DNA of 64,000 nucleotides, taken from assembly GCA_036346255.1 (NCBI GenBank), contig JAYEVH010000143.1, positions 1 to 64,000 on the forward strand, written 5' to 3'. This document shows positions 11,270 through 22,505 of this stretch, in pieces (position 1 is the stretch's first letter; each line of letters starts with the position of its first letter). The position numbers and the translations under genes were made by a program. Origin of the DNA: Ampelocalamus luodianensis (lineage: Eukaryota; Streptophyta; Magnoliopsida; Poales; Poaceae). The notes under the pieces were generated by a model, which was not told the DNA's origin, made no database searches, and saw only the letters and a list, made by a program, of their open reading frames with translations.

Positions 11270-14066
11270 TCACTTGGGTTCTTCGTCGAGCGATGCCATC
11301 TCGAAAGGAGGCAACTCGTCAAATTGATTGTATTCTTCCTCGTCCACTACATTCTCAACTCCGACAATCCTTCTTTTCCATGAAGAACTACGTGGCATTT
11401 CTTATTTGCGGGTCGGTTACATAGAATACTTGAACAACTTGATTAGCGATGCAGAATGGTTCGTCTTTGTATTCGATCGTTCAAGGTCCACGGTAGTGAC
11501 GCCGTACTTGTCAACCTTCACTTGTGGGAGATGGACCCAACGGGCTGAAATAGGGGATCTTGAAAAGCACGTGAGTCGAGCTCCCATATCTCCTCTATTT
11601 GCCCATAATACGAGCTCCTCGGCCCATCGATGCGAATGCATCTATGCGGACACCGCTATTACGGGTATGCTCTTCCTATCACGGTATGTCGTATAAAATG
11701 TGTACCCATTTATGTCATATCCTTGCCATGTGACAATTGTAAATTGTGACCCTTGTGCCAACCATAGCAATGTATCATCACTTGATGACTTCCGATGATT
11801 CGCACCATTAACCATCCGTTGAACCGAGCGGTTGTGCTCTCTCATGATCCAAACCTCCGGCCGGTTTGGATTACATTGGCGTACCATGTCTTTGTGCTCG
11901 TCGATGTCACGGGGACACCGGTCATGTGTTGCAAGACCATGAAATGGGCTTGGCGTATGTATCGGTCGGGAGTGATTGATTTCCTTCCGATGGTCCGATA
12001 CCATCAAGTCTCCCCTCATGGCGAGATAGAGGCACACCTATCGGATCCACGAGCCATATAGTCGACGCGAACTCAATGACCTCTTACATTGCATAACCTT
12101 CGATGATCTGCCCTCGGTCGAGATTGATTCCGTCGTAGGACTTGAGAATTCCCATGTACCTCTCGAGCGGGTACATATAACGAGGAACACAGGGCGCATA
12201 TCTTTATCTCTTTCACAAGGTGAACAATGAGATGGACCATGATATCGAAAAATGACGGAGGAAATACATCTCAAGATGACATAGAGTCGTCACCACCTCG
12301 GCTGTAGAGCATCTAGTCCTTGGGGATCGATGACCTTACGAGCAATTGAGTTGAAGAAATAACACGACCTCAAGATTGCTACTCGGACCTTGTTCGGCAA
12401 GATACTCCTAATTACAACGAGAAGCATTTGTGTCATCGGCACATGACAATCATGCGACTTCATACCAATTAATTTCAAATCTTGCATAGAAACAAGTTTC
12501 TTAATGTTAGCGAGTAACGAGGCGGGACTTTCACACCATGCAAGCTCAGCACGATTCATATCTCGGCCTTGGGCCAGAGTGTAGCAAGCTGGGGAGAATG
12601 CGCTCGTCTATGTCGATCTCTTACGGTGCTAACTCGGTCCTTATGTTCATATCGACCAAGTCTCTCGTGCGTTAACACCATCCTTTGTTTTGCCACTAAT
12701 GTTGATGAGAGACCAATCAAGCTATCACATACATTCTTCTCCACATGCGTGACGTCTATGCGATGGCGAACTTCTAAGTGATCGATAAGGCAAGTCCCAA
12801 AAATTGACCGCTTCTTCGGATGTTCTTCGCGGGTTCTTAATTGGCGTCCCTTCCCAAGCACAACATCGATATCCTTAACCATATCATAGACATCTTTCCC
12901 TCTAAAAGCCCTTGGAGCTGAACCGTCCTCCTTATTTCCGTCGAATTGTTTCTTCATCTTCCGGTATGGGTGACTCACGGGAAGGAACCTACGGTGGCAG
13001 CGTATACAGTTTTGCGTGAGTTGTTTAGCCATATACTCTCTAGCATCTAGCGGTCACGGACAAGCTTTGGCTCCTTTTGTCTTGGCTTGACAGGTTACCT
13101 AGGGCGGGAAAATCATTGATGGTGCGAGAACAACATGGCGTGTAAAGTGAAGTTCTCTCGTTTATGCGCATCCCATACTGTACCCCTTCGTTCCACAGTG
13201 TCACAAGATCTTCCAACAATGGTGCTAGGTACACATCAATATCATTCCCAGTTGTTTGGCCCTTGGATAAGTAGTGACATCAAAATGTACTTCCGCTTCA
13301 TACGACCAAGGAGGAAGGTTGTACATGCATAGATTCACAGGCAGTGCTATGTCATTGCTCATGTTACAGAAAGGATTCATTCCATCTGTACTCAACCCTA
13401 ACCTTATGTTCCTTGGTTACGCACGAACTCTTGAACCTCGATCGAAGTTTCTCCACTAAGCGAGAATCGGCGGGGTGTCTTAGCTTTCCATCTTTCTTAC
13501 GGTCCTCTGAGTGCCAGCGCACCAATCTTGCCTCTTTTGAGTTCGCAAATAAGCGCTTCAAGCGTGGGATCACGAGCGGATACCACAACATCTTAGCGGA
13601 GGTCCTTGCTTCAACCTAGCGATATTCGCGCTTGTATCGGGATGCTTTGCACATGGGACATACATGCATGTCGCATACTCTTTACGATAGAGGATACAAT
13701 CGTTCGGACATGCATGTATTCTTTCTACTTCCATTCCCAATGGACAAAGAACCTTCTTTGCTTGGTAGGTGGTGTTGGGCAACACGTTTCCCTCCGGAAG
13801 AATGTCCGCTAGGAGACCTAACAACGCCGTGAAACTCTTATCGGACCAACCATTGCTTGCTTTTAATTTAAGCAGTTCAATCACGGTTGACAACCTTGTA
13901 TATTCCGGCTTGCAGCCAGGGAACAAAGGTCTCACCGAGTCCTCCATTAAACGCTCGAATTTAACTCTCTCTCATTGTAGTTCTCTTCTGCATCGCGTAG
14001 CATCTGATCCAGATTGTCATCGTGTGACCTATCCTCATCAAAAGCACAGTCTACATCCAGCATATC
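11270..14066 (-). pseudogene. CACTA transposase (tnp2 type), central and C-terminal part
   Basis: Several pieces of the minus strand match Transposase_21/tnp2. 13570-13947 has WSDKSFTALLGLLADILP and IHACPNDCILYRKEY. 13040-13234 has YLAPLLEDLVTLWNEGVQ. 12556-13032 has CHRRFLPVSHPYRK and DVTHVEKNVCDSLIG. 12290-12559 has SMQDLKLIGMKSHDCHV. The C-terminal DUF4218/DUF4216-like regions are at 11417-12274 (GYDINGYTFYT, VKVDKYGVTTVDLERS). A tail with VENVVDEEEYNQFDELPPF ends at a stop near 11270. Frame changes occur throughout. The 5' part of the gene is beyond the solo LTR at 20124-20428. Confidence 0.9.
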
Positions 14067-17000
14067 TGTAACATCCCGATTTTCAGAATCAGGATGTTAA
14101 TATGTAATTTGGCAATATACTAAATTTTTGGCTAAGTTCTAAAATTTTTCTAGTGTTAATCAAAATGCGGCTTAAAAAAAATAATATTAAAGTTAAATTG
14201 TATTGTTTCTTGTTTTCGCATACGTTTCAAAAATCATGATGCATGCATTAGTATCGTCGTTTTATTTTCTGACTCGACCGACCGCGAGGCTAAAGGCTGC
14301 GATCCAAACTCAAAACCAAACCATGCATGTCATACCACCACAATCATCATTGCACGACCAACCTATTTACGTAATCCATTTTCGCATGCATGGCGGTTTG
14401 AGCAAATTCGCAAGCAGACGAAAAAAGTAGCGGATAAACGCTGCATCTTGATTCTTTGCCCCAACTTCTCTCTTCGCAATCACAACCAAAAATCAAGAAT
14501 CCAACAATGCATGTTATACCGTTGCAATCGTGGTCTCGAGAGCTTTCCAATTTGGCGGTTAGTTTGCACATGCAAGGTCGTTATGTGGCCGGAGAAAAGA
14601 GGAAAAAAAGCATCTTGCTATTCTTCTTCCGAGCAAATAGGAACTGAAAGATTTTTAGAGAGCATCACACTCTGGATAAATTCCTGAAAATTTTACCTAA
14701 GCACCAACATTATGTCAGGTAGCTCCCCTAAAAATTTCAGGATTTTGGAATTAAACTTTTATGCCCAAATATTTTTAAACTCTCTCTGCCATTTTTTTAT
14801 TGCTGCTCACTATTCATCCAATTATTACTCCCAGTAGAGAGAGACACCACTGCCTATTTTCTTTTCTTTTCTTTGCCAGAACACACACTGCATGTTGCCA
14901 TTTTCTACTACCTGTCTGACAGACAACTTCTCCATCTCCCTTTGCCCAAGGCACTTTCCAGCCGAGCACTCCTGCCGTTTCTTTTGTCCCAGCCAGTGCT
15001 CCTCCCAACCCAATGCCTCACCCTTTGTTCATTTGTTTTACTCCCAGTAGAACCATCACTGCTGCAATCTTCTTTTGTTTGATTATCTCTCACTGCCATC
15101 CTTATTCTCTCCCCACTACCATTCTCACTGGCAGAAGCCCTTTTGCTCCTTGTCATTTCTCCTTCCACAGCATTGCTTCTTCTTCCCCTCAAACAAGTTC
15201 ATCTCCTTTGCTCTCCTCCCACTCTCACACAAAAATCAACAACCAATTCATGCATGTCATACCATCGCCTTCCTCATCACACAAGCATTCCAATCATCCA
15301 AGAAATTTTCGCATGCAAACTCTTTTGAGCATTTTGCAAGAGGAGGAAGAGGAGCGCCTTGTGCATGCATGCGCATCAGTGGAACTTATGCACCGGCTCG
15401 GCATGTGCTAGCGGCGGCTCTAGCGGCGGTAGCCAGGCGGGAGCACCAACGCGAGCACATGGTGGCGGCGAGGAGGCAATGCGGCGGCGGGAGCGGCTCC
15501 GTGTGCGCGCGGCCGGCGCATGGTGCGGCGAGCGAGTCTTGCGCGAGGCTCGGCCACGGGCGGTGGCCAAGCTTCGAGCGCCGCGGCACAGGCAAGTCTG
15601 CAGCTCGGCGAGCACTTGGGTGGCCTCACCGAGCAGCGGGCGTGGAGAGGTGAGCTAGCGGCGGCAGCGTGCGCGGCGTGCCTACATCGCGGCGGCGCGG
15701 CGGCTTGGCATTGAGGAGGCAAGGCAGCGGCAAGCGGCGAGCATCTGAGTAGCGGCGGCGTGGAGGAGCGGCAAGCGCGGCATGGCGGCTCGGTGAGGCT
15801 CGGCCAGCGCGCGGCGTGGTGCTACGGCCGGTGGTGGCGGCGATCGCGGCGCCAAGTTGAAGCCGGCGGCCGCGCTGCGGCGCGGCGGCAGCGATGGCGA
15901 GAGGCCGGCGCGCCTGCGGCGCTGCGCGGCGGCGGCGGCCATGGCGTCGAGGAGGAGGCGAGGGCGCGAGGTTTGGCGGCATGGCGTGGCGTGAAGGCGG
16001 CGGTGTGGAGAAGTCGATCGAGCGCGGCGTGGCGCGGAGTGGTGCTGTCGGCGGCGGCGGCTTGGCTCGTTGTGCACGGCACCGAGATGGCGGCCGATGA
16101 GGCGGCGGCGGTGTATGCGGCGGAGCCATGCATGCGCGGCCGAGCTCAGCGGCGGCCGAAGCGCGGCGGCAACAAAGCGCTGGAGGGCTAGCGCAAGGTG
16201 GCGCGGCCAGCGGCTCCATGCAACAAGCCATGCATCTTTGTAAGTCGGCGGCCAGTGCACATTTGCTTTGTCGCTGTCGTTAGCCATGAAGTCTCCACTA
16301 CTAAGGATTGGCAAGTCAAAGATATCGATAGCTAGGAGAAGCAACGAGCGGCGGTGGTGGCTTGATGATGTGCGGTGCGGCGTCGGCAAGCGACTCGTGG
16401 CGTGGCGAGGCGGCGGCGACAATGCGGCGGGACACGGATGCGGACAGCGGAGGCTCGCTATGAATGCGGTGGTGCAGAGATGACGGGCCTTGGACGAGTC
16501 TTTGAAAACGGCGCCCGGCGATGATTCGCACACCTAGCGTTGCGGTAAAATTCTTAGCGTTATTTATGTTCTGCGTTACATTTTTAGTCGTGCATGTTAC
16601 ATATTATTCATGAGCATGACATTTATTTATGCATGTTTATTTGTAAAAATATTTTGGTAGCTTAAGACCGGTATAATTCTCCGGTTATGTCGTATTTGTG
16701 TGTAGGCGGGATTATATGATAAATATTATGGATGCGAATGATCATATTGTTGTAGCGGTTTATGTGTATTGTTGGTCGGTGGATGCTAAAATAAAAATAC
16801 ATTGGATAAATTGATTGGATGATATTATTTTGGAGTCACATGCAAAATTGTGGTGATCTTAGATGATAAATTAATTGGAGGGTATCCTCTCGTTGGATTA
16901 GTAATTTTTGGAGTTAGGACGCATAAGGATTTTATGAATTATTACTTGATGGTTGGCGTATGTGCTGATGTTTAAGGATATATCTTTTATATATGTGTAT

Positions 17001-20000
17001 GGTTGCTTGTTGGATGTCGGATTAAGTACATTATTGGATTGTTTAATAGGATGTCCTAACTGATAGTTATGCGGATCATATATGATGGAATTTGGGAGAT
17101 GGTAGAATGGATTATTTAATTGCGGATAAATGATTGGATTGCTATGTGATTAATAGATAAGTCCTATGTGACGAGTTGATAAATTTATACCTCATTTGAG
17201 TTAATGGATAAATGATTATTAGTTGATCGTAGAGACACATATATAGTTGGATTGGTAGAGGTCATTCACAACTAAGTTCGGTGGTATGGATATAAGTTGA
17301 TCGATTAGTGAGCAATTAGATGTTAGATGTGTTCTTAAATTGTAAAGATCATTAGGTATCGGTTTGTCAATTAAACCTTGATCGGTGGAAAATTGAGTGT
17401 ATGCGATTGTGATTTGCCGAGGCGAGACTAGTAGAGCTAGATAGTTAGCATAGCTTAAATAGTATATCGGAGAACGATCGATGGATTCAATCATAGTCAT
17501 ATGCCCATGAGTTGGTGGATTTCGTGTAATTATCGGATAGGTTGTATATTTGGAAGATCGTGAGTTCGGGCATCACTCGATGGATTGACTACCTTGATAA
17601 TGTCTTAATAGAGGTTAGTACGGGATTTAGAATAATATCTGAGAATATGATTGGAGAGTGTTATGCATGTGATTGGATTCGACAACGGAGAATCAGTTAA
17701 GTATATGCTTATGAGAAGATTAGATTTGTCGGTAGATATTTTCCTTAGGAAATAAATAGAAAAGAAAAGAAAATACATAGACCCCACTTGTCATGGCAGA
17801 GGCTAGGTCATCCTACCTATAAAAAAAATTATTTAATGCAGTAGCAAAATCAGAAAAGAATTATTTTTACACGAAAAAGTCTTTTAACTTCAATAATTCA
17901 TAACTAATTCATATGAACTCCAAATGGGGTGATTCAATTTTTATTGATCTTAAATTTTAATTAACTTTCATACCATGTAAAGATTATCCCTACCACTGTT
18001 CTATAAATCTTCGCGAAACAATTAAATTCGGATGAACAATAACATAACATTGATTTTCAGCATTTTCCTAAAATCTGATTTTTAAACTACTATAACTCTC
18101 TCATATAAACTCCAAATGGAATAATTTTTGTACCTAAATTCATCTAAAATCATAATATAGCTACTGTATAAATTTCATGCATTTTGGATCAATTTGAGTT
18201 TTAGCTATTTCTCGGTGTTTATTCGATATCGCTTTTCTTTAGATTCGAGATGCGGAGTATGAGTAAGTAACCGAGTGAGCAAGTGAACTACCAGCAAGGC
18301 AAGCATCATTTGAACTTTCTTTTGCATCATATTTGATCCAGTTTTGGTTAAGATATTGCAATGATAATTGCTTGCATGCTATTTTGATTATGTCAATATT
18401 TTTGTGATGTGTAGTTTAGTTATGTCCTATGCTTGAGGTTAATCTTGAATTATGCCAACTCCTATATGCTTAAGATAGGATGTGTGAATTATGGGTTGTA
18501 GAATTGCTTAGCCATGCAAGTCTAGATCACGGTAGTTCGATCGTCGGGAATAACCGGCGGTTTTGGGATAAACACAACTCTCACTTTATGGTTTATACTT
18601 CAAATCTTTGTAGCTGTTCTATGAGTTAAATTTTGTCATTTTTCAATTGAGATTTGGTCTGGACAAGTGTTGGTTGGTGATGGTGCTTTGTGCACGAGCA
18701 TTGGGTAAGTGGAAGGACTTGTCTGGACAATTGAGGACCGAACTTTGGATACCTACTGTTCAAGCAACACTCGTCTTTGCCACGCGGGTTGGGAGCCGTA
18801 TGGTTAAGTAGGGGAGGTTCTATTGTGTTAAGTCCTTGGTGGTGTAAGGGCATAGCGACCGTGAAATCCTATGTTCTTTAGGAGCCGATGTAATCCTTTA
18901 TAGTGTGCAAGGGAGCGCCAATTCTTTTGTTTGATTGCATCGGTATTTCCGATATAACTTGTGAGCCCCTAGCAAGTGCTATCAGGCGCTTGTACTAGGC
19001 AGGAACCATCTCACAAGGGGACTTAGCTCAATAGGGCTATCTTCTGAAAATGACTATATCTTGATTTACAGTAGGCATACCATAGGAAGTATGCTATTTT
19101 CGGAGGCATCACGGAGGCTTACGGGCTAATCAAGTCGTGTGGGTAAAGTAGTACACCTGCGGGTATAAATCTATTCGAATAGCCGTGTCCACGGTTATGG
19201 ACGACAGCTTGAAATTTGTGGCTGCTTATTGTTAGACTTTTAATTAAAATTGTGGTTGAACTTGGCATTCGTCATGAGCGGGATGTTCATGTGTTTAGTT
19301 CATCAAAGTGGGCTGCCACTTTGGTCTTTACATGATTCAATTGTTTATTCTTGAAATGCTTTACTATATACTTTACTTCCACTTCAAATCTGATTTTAAA
19401 ATGGGCACATGAAAAATTAGTATGTGTAGGATGTTAATTGTTGCGTCTCTTTATAAAACTAAACCAATATGAGCTATCCTTTGAATGACCCTTATGCATA
19501 ACTATTTTTATTTGTGTAAGACTTGCAGTACACTTGTACTCGGCGGATGTTTCTTGGCCTTTTCGGTGAGGAGATTATGAGTCGGCGATCTTGTTAGTGT
19601 TGACTTGGGTGACACTAACGAGTAGTGTGCTATCATTTAACTCGATCGGTTGCCGATGGGTGATGGGCATACCTCTCTGGTCTTTTGCTTTATTTATTTG
19701 CTTCGCTGCTACTTGATACTTTACTTTGAATTTGGCGGTCGGTGGTATGTAATAAGTGTAGACTTTGACTATTATGCGGTATGTCTTTTGATCTCTTATT
19801 GTATGCGTTGTATGGATGTAATCAACGTTGGATGAGAGTATGAGTATATTGGTCGTTGATCTTGGGAGCCAATATAAGTCATACTCGTTGTTGATGAATT
19901 CTCATTTAACTCACTAAGTGTAGTGCTTCAAATCGAAAGAGAATCGACAATCATGTAGCGCTCGCAAAGGAGCAGCGCGCATGATCGTTGAGGCTCTAGT

Positions 20001-20123
20001 ATTCGGCTAAGCCTCTCACTTGGATAGAGTTAAATTGGAATTCATTTACTGGAGACCCGTGATTATGTCCCTAAGACCTTGTCTAATCTCGGTCTTATGG
20101 AGATAATTACTGGGGTCCCCACA
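14067..20123 (+). mobile_element. Solo LTR (about 6.06 kb) inserted in the CACTA transposase gene
   Basis: It starts TGTAACATCCCGATTTTCAG and ends GGGGTCCCCACA, flanked by a perfect 5-bp duplication ATATC (14062-14066 and 20124-20128). There is no gag-pol and no internal terminal direct repeat, so it is read as a single LTR left by recombination. It has a GC-rich island at 15340-16540, AT-rich flanks, the CTATTCGAATAG palindrome at 19171, and three diverged copies of a CATGCATGT-containing segment (near 14320, 14500 and 15250). Long open frames in the GC island occur on both strands and are not credible genes. Termini and conserved block place it with the other long gypsy LTRs here. Confidence 0.9.
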
Positions 20124-20428
20124 ATATCGTTGACATCCGGCATATCGTTGACTTCCTCGGCGATGTCGTTATTACTAACTTCCTGTTGCTCTTCACCGTG
20201 ACTGGTCCGACATGTATACCCTTTTTTGAAACCCCTTCGAATCAAGTGTGCTTCTATCTGCGCCGGGTTGGTAAACATCTTCAGATTATCGCAATCAATG
20301 CATGGACAGTACATATATTTTATCCCCTTTTTCAACATATCCTGCTCGGCGGCTCTTCTAAAAGCAACCACGCCATTAATGTACTCTTGACTCACACGGT
20401 TCACACCATACATCCAGTTTCGGTCCAT
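20124..20428 (-). pseudogene. CACTA transposase, N-terminal exon (Transposase-associated domain)
   Basis: The minus strand begins MDRNWMYGVNRVSQEYINGV and continues with CPCIDCDN and HLIRRGFKKGYT, the N-terminal transposase-associated zinc-binding domain (PF13963 type) of plant CACTA proteins. The reading frame runs into the solo LTR inside an Asn-Asp-Met stretch (VNDMPDVND). On the far side, at 14066, the same frame continues with MLDVDCAFDED after one copy of the target duplication. Without the LTR the exon would be continuous here. Confidence 0.9.
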
Positions 20429-20702
20429 CTACGCTACACATGTAACAAAATATATAGTGTCAAATTAGATTAATAAAATCTCTCTCAACCGCTCTCTCTC
20501 TCCATTTCCTTCCCCCTCACAGAACTTTAATATTATTCCAACTACCAAATGAAAAATATTATTCTATTCCCTTACATCGGATACAAAAGTTTACTCCCAC
20601 TTCGACTCTTATACACATGATGCTTAGCATATTCTACCATATCTTAATTGGGTTATAAAGAATGTTACCCTCGGAGCTCACGACGAAAATACCAAATCGA
20701 TC

Positions 20703-20840
20703 TATTAGATTCTTGTCTCCCTCCTTTCTCCTCTCCTTCTCCCTCCCTTTCTCCTCTCTTTCTCTTCTCCTTCCCTTTCTCCTCTCCTTCTCCCTCCCTT
20801 TCTCCTCTCCTTCTCCTCCTCTCTCTCTGTGTGTGTGTGA
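20703..20840. repeat. CT-rich minisatellite in the transposase leader
   Basis: About four imperfect units of roughly 23 bp (TTTCTCCTCTCCTTCTCCC) end in a short (GT)n run. The segment lies between the TATA box at 20893-20900 and the transposase start codon, so on the transcript it would be a GA-rich 5' leader. Confidence 0.8.
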
Positions 20841-20892
20841 TGGGTTTTTATCGGGTGGCGGCTCAAATGGGAATAGGCGGGGGTACTCAAGG

Positions 20893-20900
20893 TATTTATA
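20893..20900 (-). promoter_or_regulatory. TATA box candidate for the CACTA transposase gene
   Basis: The minus strand reads TATAAATA about 465 bases upstream of the transposase start and directly next to the right repeat array. It is the only good TATA match between array and gene. Confidence 0.55.
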
Positions 20901-20904
20901 AGCG

Positions 20905-21404
20905 CGAGGATATCACAGATGGTTCAAAATATGAGCTATGCATGATAGGCATATATCCTGAGCGGTTTATAAATAAAACCGTGCGTGATATGTCCTGACA
21001 GTGCTCTTTATCAACCGTGCGTGATACGGAAGATTATCCGAGCGGTTTATATACAAAACCGTGCGTGACATATCCTGACGGCTCTATTAATAAACAAATG
21101 CGCGATATGGAGAGATATATCACACGGTTTATATACGAACCGTGCAGGAAATATCACGAGCGGCTCTATTTATAAACCGTCTTTGATATGGGGATTATCA
21201 CGAGCGGTTCATAAATAGAAGCATGCGTGATATTTCACGACGATTCTATTTATGAGCGTGCGTGATAATCATATATCCTGACGGTTACTAGTAAGAACCG
21301 TGCGTGATAGGCGGCAAAGCAAATCTTTGCCAGCGGACCCAACAGAGCGGTTCAAATTAACGTGCAGCGATGGGGTGTCTTCTATAGCCTGTTTTGTAGT
21401 AGTG
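20905..21404. repeat. CACTA right terminus and subterminal repeat array
   Basis: About a dozen repeats in paired orientation (GAGCGGTTTATA, then AAACCGTGCGTGATA) precede the terminus, which ends TTTTGTAGTAGTG. The array is immediately upstream of the transposase TATA box, so repeat-binding proteins could also affect this promoter. Confidence 0.85.
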
Positions 21405-21407
21405 ATT

Positions 21408-22505
21408 ACCAAGATTTTATACTTTTCCAGTCTACAGTTCCACCATATCACACAGTTCCATTCACTCATCTCAGTCTAAATCTTTACCCACCCTGTTGGT
21501 TAAGTGCAACACATGCCATCAACGAGTAACAGCATACTGCATTGCATGGCTAAGCAGACTATCCGTATCTAACCAATCTATGTTGGTGCTTTGATAATGC
21601 CAACTAATAATTAACCAAGCTAGGGTGAAAAAAGATCATGGTAATACAATGAGCAAAGTGGATATAATCAAATTGGTGTGTAGCTAATCCCAAAACATTT
21701 AAATAAATACTCAAAGTAAAATACAATAATTTGAATCAAGCTAATTTTTGTAAAACTGGGTTCAACATAGTCAAAGGTACAACTTGCCTTAAAACAAGTC
21801 TTGGTACTGGTCTTGAGCTCGATCAACTTCTTCTCCCTCAAAAGCTTCTGAAGTATCAACGTGTACTAGCAAACGAAAGCGAAAAGCAAATAAATACAAA
21901 ACAGAGCAATAAATAAACTCTAAAAATTAAATAAAAATCTCAGGAACATAGAGCTTGAATTTAAATGAATTTAGAAACTTGAATGGGCTCAAGCGGAGTT
22001 CGTACGAGTAAGAATAGGCTCTCGAAAGATTTAAATCTAAGAAAAAGAGAAAGAAATTACTATTTTAAAATTTTAGAATTTTCTTTCTAAAGTAAATTCT
22101 GAAATATTGCATCGACATGGCGTCGGCAATGATTTGAATTAAAAGAAAATCTGAAAAAATAGAAAGCAGGTGGCGTGTGGGACCCGAGGGTATACGGACC
22201 AAGTCCATGGCTCTAGTCTATGGGTCTATGGCTCACTGGTCTACGGAATAGTAGCTCTGACAGGTGGGGTCCATATGGTAGTGGCTTGGCTTACGGTGGA
22301 CTAGTTTTATCTAGGATTGGATCTGGTGTTTAGGGTATGGGTGACACGCAAGCGCACATGTGGCTGTTGGCTAGGCGACACACAAGCAAATAGCAGAGGT
22401 GGTAGGTGAAGTGGTAGATGAGGTGGATAGCCACGGTGGCTTGACGATGGTGGCACTCCGGGACCCAGGGGATCCTGCGAACGACGTCTCTCCGGCGACG
22501 GCGAA
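21408..22505 (-). repeat. 5' LTR of the gypsy element, piece 2
   Basis: The host LTR continues after the CACTA target duplication (ATT, 21405-21407). No coding signal. It ends at GCGAA (22501-22505), the target duplication of the next insertion. It includes AT-rich LTR body and a short GC-rich end that continues at 36774. Confidence 0.75.

Larger units (their letters stand above)
6132..21404 (-). mobile_element. CACTA (En/Spm) DNA transposon
   Basis: The left end is CACTACTACAGAAAAAGCC; the right end, read inward on the minus strand, is CACTACTACAAAACAGGC. The termini are thus inverted CACTACTACA repeats, flanked by a 3-bp duplication ATT at 6129-6131 and 21405-21407. Inside are two minus-strand genes (tnp2-type transposase; Transposase_24/ULP1-like second gene) and three arrays of subterminal-type repeats. 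Total length is 15.3 kb, of which 6.06 kb is a solo LTR inserted in the transposase gene; without it the element is about 9.2 kb. Both genes are degenerate, so it is probably immobile. Confidence 0.95.

Noticed and set aside
15682..16533. Long open frame (283 codons, minus) in the solo LTR GC island
   Set aside because: Open frames of similar length exist on both strands there. Composition is Ala/Arg/Pro-rich with no domain, which is an effect of GC content inside an LTR.
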